A stretch of DNA of 29,166 nt from JACJYC01 sp964558465 (GTDB lineage: Bacteria; Bacteroidota; Bacteroidia; Chitinophagales; Saprospiraceae). Below, piece after piece: positions 8,106 through 16,505 of this stretch. Position 1 is the stretch's first letter. The number at the start of each line of letters is the position of its first letter. The translations under genes and the position numbers were made by a program. Below the pieces are notes generated by a model, which saw nothing but the letters and a program-made list of their open reading frames with translations, had not been told where the DNA came from and searched no databases. Where the stretch lies: assembly GCA_964558465.1 (NCBI GenBank), contig CAZLEF010000092.1, forward strand, positions 1-29,166, written 5' to 3'.

Positions 8106-8687
8106 ATGAATTTTCTTGCACATTTCTACTTATCTTCACACGATCCGGCGCTGACTGCGGGCAACTTTCTGGCCGACCTGCTGCAGAACCGGGAGGTAGC
8201 CCTTTTGCCCGAAGCCGTGCAGGAAGGGGTGCGCCTGCACCGTCAAATCGACACGTATACGGATAACCATCTCCTGGTCAGGCAAGCCATTCACCGGCTC
8301 CATGAAAAACATCACAAATATTCGCCCGTCATCGTAGATGTCTGGTATGATTATATACTGGCCAATAACTGGCCGTTGTACAGCGACCGGCCGCTGCAGC
8401 AATTCGCCAATGAAATGTACGATGCAGTCCTTGGATTCCAGGATGTCATACCAGGCCGCGTTCAGAAGCAGGTACACGGCATGATCCGCGATAACTGGCT
8501 GGTTAAATACGCCTCTATTGAAGGGATCAGGGATACCTTTTACAGAATGAGCCGGTATGTGTCCAGGCCGGAGTGGCTGGATGGGGCTGCCGACCGGCTT
8601 TTGTCGGAGCAACCGCAACTGGAAACAGAATTCAGCGTTTTTTTTCCGGAGCTCCGGAATTATGTCGCGGCTCAATTTCTGCTGTAG
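8106..8687 (+). CDS. acpH: Acyl carrier protein phosphodiesterase (DUF479 family)
   Basis: 193 residues, the usual length for AcpH. It starts with the family signature MNFLAHFYLSSHDPALTAGN and carries HRQIDTYTDNHLLV and the WYDYILANNWPLYS segment. AcpH hydrolyses the phosphopantetheine arm from holo-ACP, giving apo-ACP, in the cytosol. The fold belongs to the HD-like superfamily; the His and Asp residues in HFYLSS, GNFLADLL and HRQIDTYTD are in place. It is a single gene between divergent ychF and convergent porT, whose stop codon is only 10 nt away. Relatives in Bacteroidota are rarely tested, so specificity is inferred from the family. Confidence 0.88.
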   Translation: MNFLAHFYLSSHDPALTAGNFLADLLQNREVALLPEAVQEGVRLHRQIDTYTDNHLLVRQAIHRLHEKHHKYSPVIVDVWYDYILANNWPLYSDRPLQQFANEMYDAVLGFQDVIPGRVQKQVHGMIRDNWLVKYASIEGIRDTFYRMSRYVSRPEWLDGAADRLLSEQPQLETEFSVFFPELRNYVAAQFLL

Positions 8688-8697
8688 GCATGCAGGC

Positions 8698-9420
8698 CTA
8701 ACCTTCGAAATGGAAAGAAATGGTAAAAGTTCGCGAAAGGATTTTTTCCAATACCGTGGATTCCTCAAGGTTCGGGTTAAAGATCAGGGTGTTGCCGATA
8801 CCTTGGGAGACTTTAAACTCGGGCGAGAAGATGAAATAGGGGAAAAAGATCTGCACGCCGGCGCCGTATTCAACCGCAAAATCGTGGGGCGATATTTTGA
8901 CCAGCGTTTCAGCTTGCCTGGCGCGGGAATCGGAAGCCACATCAAAGGTATATTTTACGCCGGCAATGACAAAGAGCCGCTTGTCGCGGTAGGGCGCCGA
9001 TTTATAACGGAAATGAAAAGGCATTTCCAGCAAAACGGAGGAAACCTTGCGCTGGCTTTGGGGCGTGAGTTGTGAGCTTTTGCTGTATTGTAAATTCCGT
9101 TCGGCGAAGGACAGGGTCGGCAAAAACCGGAAGTCAAAATAATTGCCGATCTTGAGATTGGTTACGATCCCGAGGTTGAATCCGGGGCCTTTGGCCGATT
9201 CCACAACCTGGATCGTATCGCTGTAGATGAAATCCCGCGAGCGAAATGGCCTGAAATTGGAGCTGTTCAGCCCAAGCGTAATGCCGAAATAGTGGGATTT
9301 GCTGTCAAAATCATAAAAATTATAATTGCCTTCTGTTCTTCTTTGGGCAGGCAGGGCAGCCAGCAAAGAAAGTGAAAAAATGGTGAGGAGGGTTATTTTT
9401 CTGCCAGATAAATGGTGCAT
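8698..9420 (-). CDS. porT: PorT-family beta-barrel, type IX secretion component
   Basis: 240 residues with a signal peptide (about 1-26, ending LAALPAQ) and alternating beta strands ending in a C-terminal Phe-rich strand (RTFTISFHFEG), as in outer-membrane barrels. Family features are HYFGITLGLNSSNFRP near the start and the FRFLPTLSFAERNLQY strand. PorT/SprT is required for type IX secretion and gliding in relatives. The position directly downstream of ubiE matches the porT locus in other Bacteroidota. The ATG at 9420 lies inside the end of ubiE (28-nt overlap), which suggests translational coupling. With the T9SS cargo at 4115 it indicates a working type IX system. Confidence 0.87.
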   Translation of the reverse strand: MHHLSGRKITLLTIFSLSLLAALPAQRRTEGNYNFYDFDSKSHYFGITLGLNSSNFRPFRSRDFIYSDTIQVVESAKGPGFNLGIVTNLKIGNYFDFRFLPTLSFAERNLQYSKSSQLTPQSQRKVSSVLLEMPFHFRYKSAPYRDKRLFVIAGVKYTFDVASDSRARQAETLVKISPHDFAVEYGAGVQIFFPYFIFSPEFKVSQGIGNTLIFNPNLEESTVLEKILSRTFTISFHFEG

Positions 9421-10118
9421 ATTCCAAATGTTAACGGGATGGATTTTTTGGTTTTATAACCGTTTGTTACCAGAATTTTAAGAAAATCCCCGCCATCGGG
9501 GAAGGCTTGAACCGATTCGTATAAATAGCGGTATGCCCTGGGGTCTCTGCTGGTCAGGCGGCCGATCAGGGGCAGCATATACCTGAAATAGGCGTTGTAC
9601 ATTTGTTTGAAGGGGAAAACCGCGGGTTTCGAAAATTCCAGGACGGCCAATTGCCCGCCGGGCCGAAGCACCCTGTACATTTCCTTTAATCCGAGGTCAA
9701 GGTCTTCAAAATTCCTGACACCAAAAGCAACGGTAATTGCATCAAATGTATTGTCCGGGAACGGCAAATTCTCAGAATCGCCGGACTGAAGTTCAATTCT
9801 TCCGTCCAATTTTCTTTTACTTACCTTTTTCCGGCCGATCTCCAGCATCTCTACAGAAATATCAATGCCGGTGATCTTCGATGATTTGAATTGCCGTGCA
9901 ATTTCTATGGCCACGTCCGCTGTTCCGGTGGCCACATCCAGTATCCGGACCGGCGTTGCAGGCCTGAACTGTGCAACGGTTTTTCTGCGCCAGCGGGTAT
10001 CAATCCCCAGCGATAAAACCCGGTTGAGCAAATCGTAATAAGGTGCGATGCGGTTGAACATCCCGGAGATCTGCTGTTTCTTCCCCTTGTCTGCCCTATA
10101 GGGTTTTACTTGTTCCAT
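9393..10118 (-). CDS. ubiE: Demethylmenaquinone methyltransferase (UbiE/MenG)
   Basis: 241-residue class I SAM-dependent methyltransferase that adds the ring methyl group in the last step of menaquinone synthesis. Visible features are the family start ISGMFNRIAPYYDLLNRVLS, the SAM site motif I (ILDVATGTADVAIE, about 55-68), GIDISVEMLEIG as motif post-I, and VAFGVRNFEDLDLGLKEMYR, typical of UbiE. A TTG at 10136 would extend the protein by six residues, but it lies inside the predicted -7 box (10134-10141), so the ATG at 10118 is chosen. It overlaps porT by 28 nt at its 3' end and is divergent from gyrA. Confidence 0.94.
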   Translation of the reverse strand: MEQVKPYRADKGKKQQISGMFNRIAPYYDLLNRVLSLGIDTRWRRKTVAQFRPATPVRILDVATGTADVAIEIARQFKSSKITGIDISVEMLEIGRKKVSKRKLDGRIELQSGDSENLPFPDNTFDAITVAFGVRNFEDLDLGLKEMYRVLRPGGQLAVLEFSKPAVFPFKQMYNAYFRYMLPLIGRLTSRDPRAYRYLYESVQAFPDGGDFLKILVTNGYKTKKSIPLTFGICTIYLAEK

Positions 10119-10133
10119 TTCTGTGATTTTCTG

Positions 10134-10141
10134 CAAAATTA
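10134..10141 (-). promoter_or_regulatory. -7 promoter box for ubiE-porT
   Basis: TAATTTTG on the minus strand is a perfect TAnnTTTG box, 16 nt before the ATG at 10118. No convincing -33 TTTG lies at the ideal distance; a CTTTC about 19 nt upstream is the nearest. The box position decides the ubiE start. Confidence 0.5.
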
Positions 10142-10179
10142 GTCAAGTATCTCCTAACGGGAAAGTGCCTCAAATTGTT

Positions 10180-10187
10180 TATCTTTG
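10180..10187 (+). promoter_or_regulatory. -7 promoter box for gyrA
   Basis: TATCTTTG matches TAnnTTTG, 69 nt before the gyrA ATG at 10257. No good -33 TTTG is seen 20 nt upstream. The region just before the ATG is AT-rich without a Shine-Dalgarno sequence, as is common in this phylum. Confidence 0.5.
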
Positions 10188-10256
10188 CGGGTCTTTTAAA
10201 ACCCCCTCCCCATCAAAGGGGGGTGAAAACTATTTTTTAAAGCATAAAATTCATAA

Positions 10257-12812
10257 ATGCCTTCTAATCAACGAATTATTCCCGTACACATCGAGGATCA
10301 AATGAAAACGGCCTACATCGATTATTCGATGTCCGTGATCGTTTCAAGAGCCTTGCCCGATGTAAGGGACGGACTGAAGCCGGTCCACCGGCGGGTTCTC
10401 TACGGCATGTCTGAATTGGGCATGAGTTATGGCAAAGCCCACAAAAAATCTGCCCGTATCGTAGGGGAAGTATTGGGTAAATACCACCCTCATGGCGACG
10501 CTTCCGTATATGACACCATGGTCAGGATGGCCCAGGATTGGTCGCTGCGTTATCCTTTGGTGGACGGTCAGGGAAACTTCGGCAGCATGGACGGCGACAG
10601 CCCTGCCGCCATGCGTTATACCGAGGCGCGCATGTCGCGGATCGCAGACGAAATGTTGGCCGATATCAACAAGGATACCGTTGATTTTGTCCTTAATTTT
10701 GACGATTCGCTTGAAGAACCGGTCGTTCTGCCCGCCAAACTGCCGAACCTGCTGATCAACGGCGCCACCGGGATTGCGGTAGGTATGGCCACCAACATGC
10801 TGCCCCACAACCTTTCCGAAATCTCGGATGGCATCATCGCCACCGTGGACAGCCCCGATATCACCATTGACGAACTGATGTCCTTTGTCAAAGGTCCGGA
10901 TTTTCCGACAGGCGGCATCATCTTCGGCACCCGCGGTCTGAAGGAGGCTTTTGAAACAGGCCGGGGCCGGGTTGTCGTGCGCGGCAAAGCGGATATTGAA
11001 ACGGAGGACAACGGCCGGGAAACGATTATCATTACTGAGATCCCTTATCAGGTGAATAAGGCCTCCCTGGTCGCTAAAATCGCCGACCTGGTCAACGAAA
11101 AGAAAATCGAAGGCATTTCGGATGTACGGGACGAATCGGACCGGGAGGGTTTGAGGATCGTCGTGGAAGTGCGCAGGGACGCCATGGCCAATGTGGTCCT
11201 GAGCCAGCTTTATAAATATACCCAGCTTCAGTCTTCCTTTGGCGTGAACAACGTCACGCTGGTCAACGGCCGGCCCAGAATACTGAACCTCAAACAATTG
11301 ATCGAGGAATTCATCAAATTCCGGCTCGAGGTTATCGTACGCCGCACCCGTTTCGACCTGAACAAGGCGCTCAGCCGCGCCCATATCCTGGTCGGTCTGT
11401 TGATCGCGCTGGACTATCTCGATCAGGTGATCGATCTGATCAGGGCCTCCAAAGCAGTGGAGGACGCCCGGAACGGTTTGATGCGCGGCGATTTTATCGA
11501 GGATAAAGAAGCCTTCTGGAAAAAATTCGGAACCCTGGTTGAATTTGCCCAAACTGCAGAACTCAGGGTTGAAGAAGGGAACGTTCTTTCGGAAGAACAG
11601 GCCAAGGCCATTCTGGATATGCGCCTGCAGAAACTGACCGGCCTGGAACGGGATAAGATCAGGGAAGAATACGATGAGATCCTGCGCAGAATCCAGGACC
11701 TCAAAGCCATCCTCGAAGACGAACAACTGCAACGGAACATCATTAAGGACGAACTCCGGGAGATCAAAGAAAAATACGGAGACGCAAGGCGCACCGAGAT
11801 CACGCAGGATGATGGGGAAATATCCATGGAGGACCTGATCGAGGATGAAGAGGTCGTTGTGACCATTTCCCACCTGGGGTATATCAAAAGAACGCCTGCT
11901 TCGGAATACCGTACCCAAAGCCGTGGAGGAAGAGGTTCTTTGGGAAGCCGGATCCGCGATGAGGACTTTATCGAGAATATGTTCATCGCCACCAACCACA
12001 ATTACCTGCTTCTGTTCACCGAACAAGGCAAATGTTATTGGTTGAGGGTTTATGAAATACCTGAAGCAACCAAAACCTCGAGTGGAAGGGTCATTCAGAA
12101 TATCCTGAACATCCCCAAAGAAGATCGGGTAAAGGCCTATATCATCATTCAGGATCTGACCGACGCCGAGTTTGTGGATAACCATTTCATTGTTTTTTGC
12201 ACCAGCCAGGGCATGATCAAAAAAACCTCGGTGGAAGCGTATTCCAGGCCGAGGGCAGGCGGGATCAACGCCATTACCATCAATGAAGGCGACCAATTGC
12301 TGGAGGCCAAACTGACCAACGGGCAGAATGAGGTTTTCATCGCCTCCCGGTCCGGCAATGCTATCCGGTTTAATGAGAAGAAGGTCCGGCCCATGGGTAG
12401 GACCGCTGCCGGCGTCAGGGGGATTTCCCTTTCCGGAAAATCGGACGGGGTTGTCGGCATGGTTTGCATCGACCCTGAAGACAAGCTGACCTCGATCCTG
12501 GTGGTGTCCGAAAAAGGGATGGGCAAACGCTCTGATTTTGACGATTACCGGCTGACCAACCGGGGCGGCAAGGGGGTTCGGACCATGAAGGTGACCGGGA
12601 AAACCGGATCCGTGGTTGCGATCAAATCGGTTACGGAAGAAGACGACCTGATGATCACCAACCGCTCCGGCATCATTATCCGGATGCGGGTCAAGGATAT
12701 CCGGGTGATGGGCCGCGCCACACAGGGGGTCAGGGTCATCCGGCTGGATGATGACGACGAAATTGCAGACATTGCCGTAATCAAACAGGTAAATGGGGAG
12801 GAGGAAGAGTAA
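10257..12812 (+). CDS. gyrA: DNA gyrase subunit A
   Basis: 851-residue breakage-reunion subunit of DNA gyrase, which introduces negative supercoils with GyrB. The N-terminal winged-helix/tower region contains SRALPDVRDGLKPVHRRVLYG and the quinolone-resistance region HPHGDASVYDTMVRMAQDWS, with the catalytic Tyr in AAMRYTEARMS (about residue 121). The coiled-coil arm spans about 340-490. The C-terminal beta-pinwheel carries a GyrA-box-like RTQSRGGRGSLG (about 555) and repeats such as TNRGGKGVRTMKV, which favours GyrA over ParC. Unusually, the position equal to E. coli Ser83 is Ala (residue 82 here), followed by Ser. It has its own promoter and is followed by the TPR gene on the same strand. Confidence 0.97.
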   Translation: MPSNQRIIPVHIEDQMKTAYIDYSMSVIVSRALPDVRDGLKPVHRRVLYGMSELGMSYGKAHKKSARIVGEVLGKYHPHGDASVYDTMVRMAQDWSLRYPLVDGQGNFGSMDGDSPAAMRYTEARMSRIADEMLADINKDTVDFVLNFDDSLEEPVVLPAKLPNLLINGATGIAVGMATNMLPHNLSEISDGIIATVDSPDITIDELMSFVKGPDFPTGGIIFGTRGLKEAFETGRGRVVVRGKADIETEDNGRETIIITEIPYQVNKASLVAKIADLVNEKKIEGISDVRDESDREGLRIVVEVRRDAMANVVLSQLYKYTQLQSSFGVNNVTLVNGRPRILNLKQLIEEFIKFRLEVIVRRTRFDLNKALSRAHILVGLLIALDYLDQVIDLIRASKAVEDARNGLMRGDFIEDKEAFWKKFGTLVEFAQTAELRVEEGNVLSEEQAKAILDMRLQKLTGLERDKIREEYDEILRRIQDLKAILEDEQLQRNIIKDELREIKEKYGDARRTEITQDDGEISMEDLIEDEEVVVTISHLGYIKRTPASEYRTQSRGGRGSLGSRIRDEDFIENMFIATNHNYLLLFTEQGKCYWLRVYEIPEATKTSSGRVIQNILNIPKEDRVKAYIIIQDLTDAEFVDNHFIVFCTSQGMIKKTSVEAYSRPRAGGINAITINEGDQLLEAKLTNGQNEVFIASRSGNAIRFNEKKVRPMGRTAAGVRGISLSGKSDGVVGMVCIDPEDKLTSILVVSEKGMGKRSDFDDYRLTNRGGKGVRTMKVTGKTGSVVAIKSVTEEDDLMITNRSGIIIRMRVKDIRVMGRATQGVRVIRLDDDDEIADIAVIKQVNGEEEE

Positions 12813-12861
12813 TATTTAACGGTTTTTAACGCCCCAAAGCAAGTTTTTAACGTTTTTGTGG

Positions 12862-12869
12862 TACCTTTG
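12862..12869 (+). promoter_or_regulatory. -7 promoter box for the TPR protein gene
   Basis: TACCTTTG matches TAnnTTTG, 57 nt before the ATG at 12926. The region between gyrA and this box is T-rich, with three TTTTTAACG-like repeats (12827-12856), but a properly spaced -33 box is not evident. Confidence 0.45.
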
Positions 12870-12925
12870 ATGATCGACTTTGCGTCAAAAGAAAGGTTTT
12901 AATTCACTTAAATCTTATCTTGAAA

Positions 12926-14254
12926 ATGAGAAAATTATTTGCTTCGCTTCTTTTTATCTTTTCCGTCCTGGCTTGCACCTTTGCCCAGGATGCCAAAAAA
13001 GCCATGAATAACGCCAGTCGCGCTTTGACAGCTTATAATATCGACCCAACCTCGAACAAGCCAAAACTGAAAGAGGCCGTCGACGCGATTATGGAAGCCG
13101 AAACTTCGGATGAGGTTAAGGCCACCGTGAAATTCTGGCAAACAAAAGGAGAAATTTACGGGGAAATCGCCTCCCAGGTCATGACGGTCCGCCAATTGGG
13201 CCTCGGCAGCCTGGATGAACTGCCGGCCGTGGACAACCCTGCCGTTGAGGCTTTTGAATCCTATAAAAAAGCATTTTCGACGGGTGAGAAAAAGTTTGAA
13301 AAAAAGGATGCCCTGAAGGGGATCCAGGAAAGCCAGACGGTTCTCTACTCCCTGGGGATCTATGCTTTTGAGGATACCAAATACGAAAACGCATATAAAG
13401 CGTTCAATGCGGTCATGGAAGCCCACGATCTGCTCAAAGCCAACGGCGAAGCCAGTTCGCTGGATGACCAGGCCGCCCTTCTGGATCAATTGTACGTCAC
13501 CGGCCTGGCGGCTATGAACGCAGGACATAAAGAAAAAGCGCTCGAAACCTTTGAGAAACTCAACGGCATGGACCACGGCAGGGCGGCTGTGTACGAGGCG
13601 CTTTACAGCCTTAAGGCGGAATCTGACCGCGAGGCCGCCTATAAATTCCTGGAAGAAGGCCGGAAGAAATTCCCGGAAGAGGTTTCCCTGCTGTTTGCCG
13701 AAATCAACCATTTCCTGGCGCTTGGCCAACTGGACAACCTGATCGACAAGCTCAAAACCGCTATCCAGAAGGAACCCGATAATATGTCGTTGTATACCAC
13801 ACTGGGTAATGTTTACGACAATCTGTACCAGAAGGAAACGACCGCCGGAAACAAAGACAAGGCCAATGAATATTTCCAAAACGCATTGGAATACTTTGAC
13901 AAGGCCCTGTCTAAAGATCCAAAAAACTTTGACGGCAATTACAGCATGGGCGCTTTGTATTACAACAGAGCAGCCGCTATGACCCAGGACCTGAAAGCGC
14001 TTGACGGCGACTATACCAAGGAAGGTATCCGCAAATATGAGGAAAAGAAAAAGGAAATCTTCCTGGAGTTCGACAAGGCTTTGCCTTATTTCAAAAAGGC
14101 GGAAAGCCTTGATCCCAACGATATCAATACCCTGATCGCTTTGAAAGAGATTTTTGCCCGCAAAGACGACCTTGCAACGTCCAATGAGATCAAATCACGA
14201 CTCGATACCGTTCAGGCCGGCGGCAAAAATGCAACCTCTTTCTTCAAGGAATAA
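12926..14254 (+). CDS. Exported TPR-repeat protein
   Basis: 442 residues starting MRKLFASLLFIFSVLACTFAQ, a signal peptide probably cut after AQ; VLAC could alternatively act as a weak lipobox. A TTG six nt upstream could add two residues, but the ATG is the natural start. The mature protein is helical with TPR-like units: GLAAMNAGHKEKALETFEKL (about 195), NMSLYTTLGNVYDNLYQKET (about 290), DKANEYFQNALEYFDKALSK (about 315) and a last unit at about 385-410. It is probably a periplasmic or outer-membrane-facing scaffold; no enzyme domain is seen. It has its own promoter and a strong terminator downstream. Similar TPR proteins are common in Bacteroidota, and the specific role is unknown. Confidence 0.85.
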   Translation: MRKLFASLLFIFSVLACTFAQDAKKAMNNASRALTAYNIDPTSNKPKLKEAVDAIMEAETSDEVKATVKFWQTKGEIYGEIASQVMTVRQLGLGSLDELPAVDNPAVEAFESYKKAFSTGEKKFEKKDALKGIQESQTVLYSLGIYAFEDTKYENAYKAFNAVMEAHDLLKANGEASSLDDQAALLDQLYVTGLAAMNAGHKEKALETFEKLNGMDHGRAAVYEALYSLKAESDREAAYKFLEEGRKKFPEEVSLLFAEINHFLALGQLDNLIDKLKTAIQKEPDNMSLYTTLGNVYDNLYQKETTAGNKDKANEYFQNALEYFDKALSKDPKNFDGNYSMGALYYNRAAAMTQDLKALDGDYTKEGIRKYEEKKKEIFLEFDKALPYFKKAESLDPNDINTLIALKEIFARKDDLATSNEIKSRLDTVQAGGKNATSFFKE

Positions 14255-14315
14255 ACGGTTGCCCGGTCATTTGTCCTGAAATTCAGGTTAGATCGCGCCA
14301 TATCGAATACCTCAG

Positions 14316-14365
14316 GCATCATCCCGGATTTTGGCCTTGGCCGAAGTTCGGGATGATGCTTTTTT
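14316..14365 (+). terminator. Strong rho-independent terminator after the TPR gene
   Basis: GCATCATCCCG (14316-14326) pairs perfectly with CGGGATGATGC (14349-14359), and a run of six T follows (14360-14365). The 22-nt loop holds a small GGCC/GGCC inner stem. It separates the TPR gene from the dehydrogenase gene. Confidence 0.88.
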
Positions 14366-14392
14366 GACCCGTTGCCGAAGGTGGTAAAAGGA

Positions 14393-14424
14393 TTTTCTGA
14401 TCACAACCCAAGTTTGTACTTTTG
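14393..14424 (+). promoter_or_regulatory. Bacteroidota-type promoter for the 3-hydroxyacyl-CoA dehydrogenase gene
   Basis: TTTT (14393-14396) as a near -33 box is followed by 20 nt and TACTTTTG (14417-14424), a perfect TAnnTTTG box. The ATG at 14447 lies 23 nt further on, giving a short leader. Confidence 0.6.
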
Positions 14425-14446
14425 ACACCGGAACAAGTAAACGTAC

Positions 14447-15346
14447 ATGAAGAATATTGCTGTTGTCGGCGCCGGTACCATGGGTAACGGAATTGCCCAT
14501 GTTTTCGCCATGAGTGGTTTCCAGGTAGCCCTTTCGGATGTTTCGGCAGAAGCCCTTGAAAAGGCGTTATCCACCATCGAAAAAAACCTGGACCGGATGG
14601 TGAACAAGGAACTGATCACCGGGTCGCAAAAAGCAGATACCCTTAACCGGATTGATACGTTCACCCAACTGGATATTGCTGCTGCCAACACGGATCTGAT
14701 CGTTGAGGCAGCTACGGAGCGCCTCGAATTGAAGCTGAACATTTTCAGGGATCTGGATCAGGTTGCACCCCCGGAAGCGATCCTGGCTACGAATACCTCC
14801 TCGATTTCTATTACCCGGATAGCAGCGGCAACCCGTCGGCCGGACAAGGTTATCGGTATGCATTTCATGAATCCAGTACCGGTGATGAAGCTGGTCGAAG
14901 TGATCAACGGTTACGCAACGGCAAAAGAGGTAACGGAAAAGATCATGGCCTTGTCCAAAACACTTGGGAAAACCCCGGTTGAGGTCCGGGATTATCCGGG
15001 TTTTGTCGCCAACCGGATATTGATGCCAATGATCAATGAAGCCATTACCGCGCTTTTTGAAGGGGTAGCCGGTGTGCAGGAAATTGATGCGGTCATGAAA
15101 CTCGGCATGGCTCATCCCATGGGGCCCCTCCAATTGGCCGATTTTATAGGCCTGGATGTATGCCTTTCTATTTTAAGGGTACTGCAGGACGGTTTCGGGC
15201 AACCCAAATACGCGCCTTGTCCGTTGCTGGTCAATATGGTAACGGCAGGTAAATTGGGGGTAAAAACAGGAGAAGGATTTTACGATTATCGGGCAGGAGG
15301 GAAAGACCTGGTGGTAGCCGGCCCTTTTATTCCCAGCCGGTTTTAA
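14447..15346 (+). CDS. hbd: 3-hydroxybutyryl-CoA dehydrogenase (3-hydroxyacyl-CoA dehydrogenase family)
   Basis: 299-residue NAD(P)-dependent dehydrogenase that interconverts 3-hydroxyacyl-CoA and 3-oxoacyl-CoA in fatty-acid or butanoate metabolism. The N-terminal Rossmann fold begins KNIAVVGAGTMGNGIAHVFA (GxGxMGxG). The catalytic His sits in GMHFMNPVPVMKLVEV (about residue 139), and the helical C-terminal domain has DYPGFVANRILMPMINEA and AHPMGPLQLADFIGLD. Length is near the usual 280-290, with a slightly longer C-terminal tail (about 15 residues). The 3' end overlaps the convergent S4 gene by 20 nt. Substrate chain length cannot be read from sequence. Confidence 0.93.
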   Translation: MKNIAVVGAGTMGNGIAHVFAMSGFQVALSDVSAEALEKALSTIEKNLDRMVNKELITGSQKADTLNRIDTFTQLDIAAANTDLIVEAATERLELKLNIFRDLDQVAPPEAILATNTSSISITRIAAATRRPDKVIGMHFMNPVPVMKLVEVINGYATAKEVTEKIMALSKTLGKTPVEVRDYPGFVANRILMPMINEAITALFEGVAGVQEIDAVMKLGMAHPMGPLQLADFIGLDVCLSILRVLQDGFGQPKYAPCPLLVNMVTAGKLGVKTGEGFYDYRAGGKDLVVAGPFIPSRF

Positions 15347-15716
15347 AATCATCGATGCTCCGCCTTTCTTTTTTTGTCGGGCGTCCTGCGCCTTTTTCCC
15401 TTCTTTCAGGGGCGCCTTTGCCAATATACCATTCCTTGTATTTGTTCAATTCTTCTTCGGGCGTGAGGTCTTCATAACAGGTCTGAGCCTGTGGCGCGCC
15501 CACCCGGGTGTTCAGGATATCGAGGACCCTGAAGCGCAGATCAAATCCGTTTTTCTTTACCTGGAGTACTTCACCCGGCTGTACCATTTGTGAAGGTTTA
15601 ACCGCCTGCCCCTCTATTTTGACTTTTCCTTCCCTGCAGGCATCTGCCGCCAGGGTCCTTGATTTAAATATGCGGACCGTCCAGAGCCATTTGTCCACTC
15701 TTGTTTTTTGCGCCAT
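15327..15716 (-). CDS. S4-domain RNA-binding protein (Hsp15-like)
   Basis: 129 residues. The first about 60 are an S4 RNA-binding domain: RVDKWLWTVRIFKSRTLAAD, then CREGKVKIEGQAVKPSQMVQ. The C-terminal tail is strongly basic and likely disordered (PERREKGAGRPTKKERR). The arrangement resembles Hsp15 (HslR), which in E. coli binds 50S subunits carrying a stalled peptidyl-tRNA, but orthology cannot be proven by eye. It lies 25 nt after PPK2 and is probably last in a minus-strand run. The stop overlaps the end of the convergent hbd gene. Confidence 0.87.
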   Translation of the reverse strand: MAQKTRVDKWLWTVRIFKSRTLAADACREGKVKIEGQAVKPSQMVQPGEVLQVKKNGFDLRFRVLDILNTRVGAPQAQTCYEDLTPEEELNKYKEWYIGKGAPERREKGAGRPTKKERRSIDDFKTGWE

Positions 15717-15741
15717 ATTTTTCCTCTTTGGCCGGGCAGTG

Positions 15742-16488
15742 TCAATCTTCTTTAATCCCGGGATAAGCCAGGTTCAGTTTTTCCATGGCCTCGGCTACTG
15801 TTTTGGAGACGATATAATCGCGGTACCATCTTTTATCGACGGGGACAACCGTCCAGGGAACGGTACACCGGTTCAGGGCGTCTTCGTAACAACGCATATA
15901 TTCGTCCCAATGTTCGCGCTCTTTCCAGTCGGCAGAATTGTGTTTCCAGTTTTTTTCGTGTTCATCGATCCTTTGCTGCAGTTCTTCTGCTTGCTGTTCG
16001 AAGGAAATGTGCAGGAAAAATTTCAGAATCAGGGTATGGTTATCGACTTCAAGCAATTTTTCAAACGCATTGATGGCGTCGAACCGGGCATCCACCCGCT
16101 CCTCCGTGATCCATTTGTGTACCCGTTGGATGAGCACGTCTTCGTAATGGGACCGTACAAATATCTGGATATTTCCCCTGGCCGGCGCCACCTTATGCAC
16201 CCGCCATAAAAAATCGTGGGCGAATTCCTCTTCGCTGGGTTTTTTAAACCCGTAAACACTCAGACCGCTGGGATGGCACTCTTTGAAAACATTTTCTACG
16301 GCGCCGTCCTTGCCGCTGCCATCCATCCCCTGGAAGACGATCAAAACGGCTTTTTTCTTTTCAGCCTGCAGCATTTTCTGCAGTTCTCCGATGCGGTCGA
16401 CGTATTTTTTGGTTGCTTCCCTCAGGTCTTCCTTGTCGACACCTTCGGGCGGATCGGCAGAGATTTCAGCAATTTTATATTTTTTCAT
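15742..16488 (-). CDS. ppk2: Polyphosphate kinase 2 family protein
   Basis: 248 residues with the PPK2 P-loop fold, which moves phosphate between polyphosphate and nucleotides. Walker A is GMDGSGKDGAVENVFKECHP (motif 54-61). The SVYGFKKPSEEEFAHDFLWR segment and RSHYEDVLIQRVH follow the class III pattern (AMP/ADP phosphorylation). The lid region is about 160-200, with EHEKNWKHNSADWKEREHWD. One oddity: the residue before RSHYED is Val (residue 111), where class III members usually have Asn and class I/II members have Asp. It lies 17 nt after DUF58 and 25 nt before the S4 gene. Reaction direction and preferred nucleotide are inferred. Confidence 0.9.
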   Translation of the reverse strand: MKKYKIAEISADPPEGVDKEDLREATKKYVDRIGELQKMLQAEKKKAVLIVFQGMDGSGKDGAVENVFKECHPSGLSVYGFKKPSEEEFAHDFLWRVHKVAPARGNIQIFVRSHYEDVLIQRVHKWITEERVDARFDAINAFEKLLEVDNHTLILKFFLHISFEQQAEELQQRIDEHEKNWKHNSADWKEREHWDEYMRCYEDALNRCTVPWTVVPVDKRWYRDYIVSKTVAEAMEKLNLAYPGIKED

Positions 16489-16505
16489 ATCCGAATGTTA
16501 ATCTT

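Noticed and set aside
10344..12296. Minus-strand open frame of 650 codons inside gyrA
   Set aside because: It is fully antisense to a clear gyrA, its translation has no domain character, and long antisense frames are expected from the codon bias of this gene.
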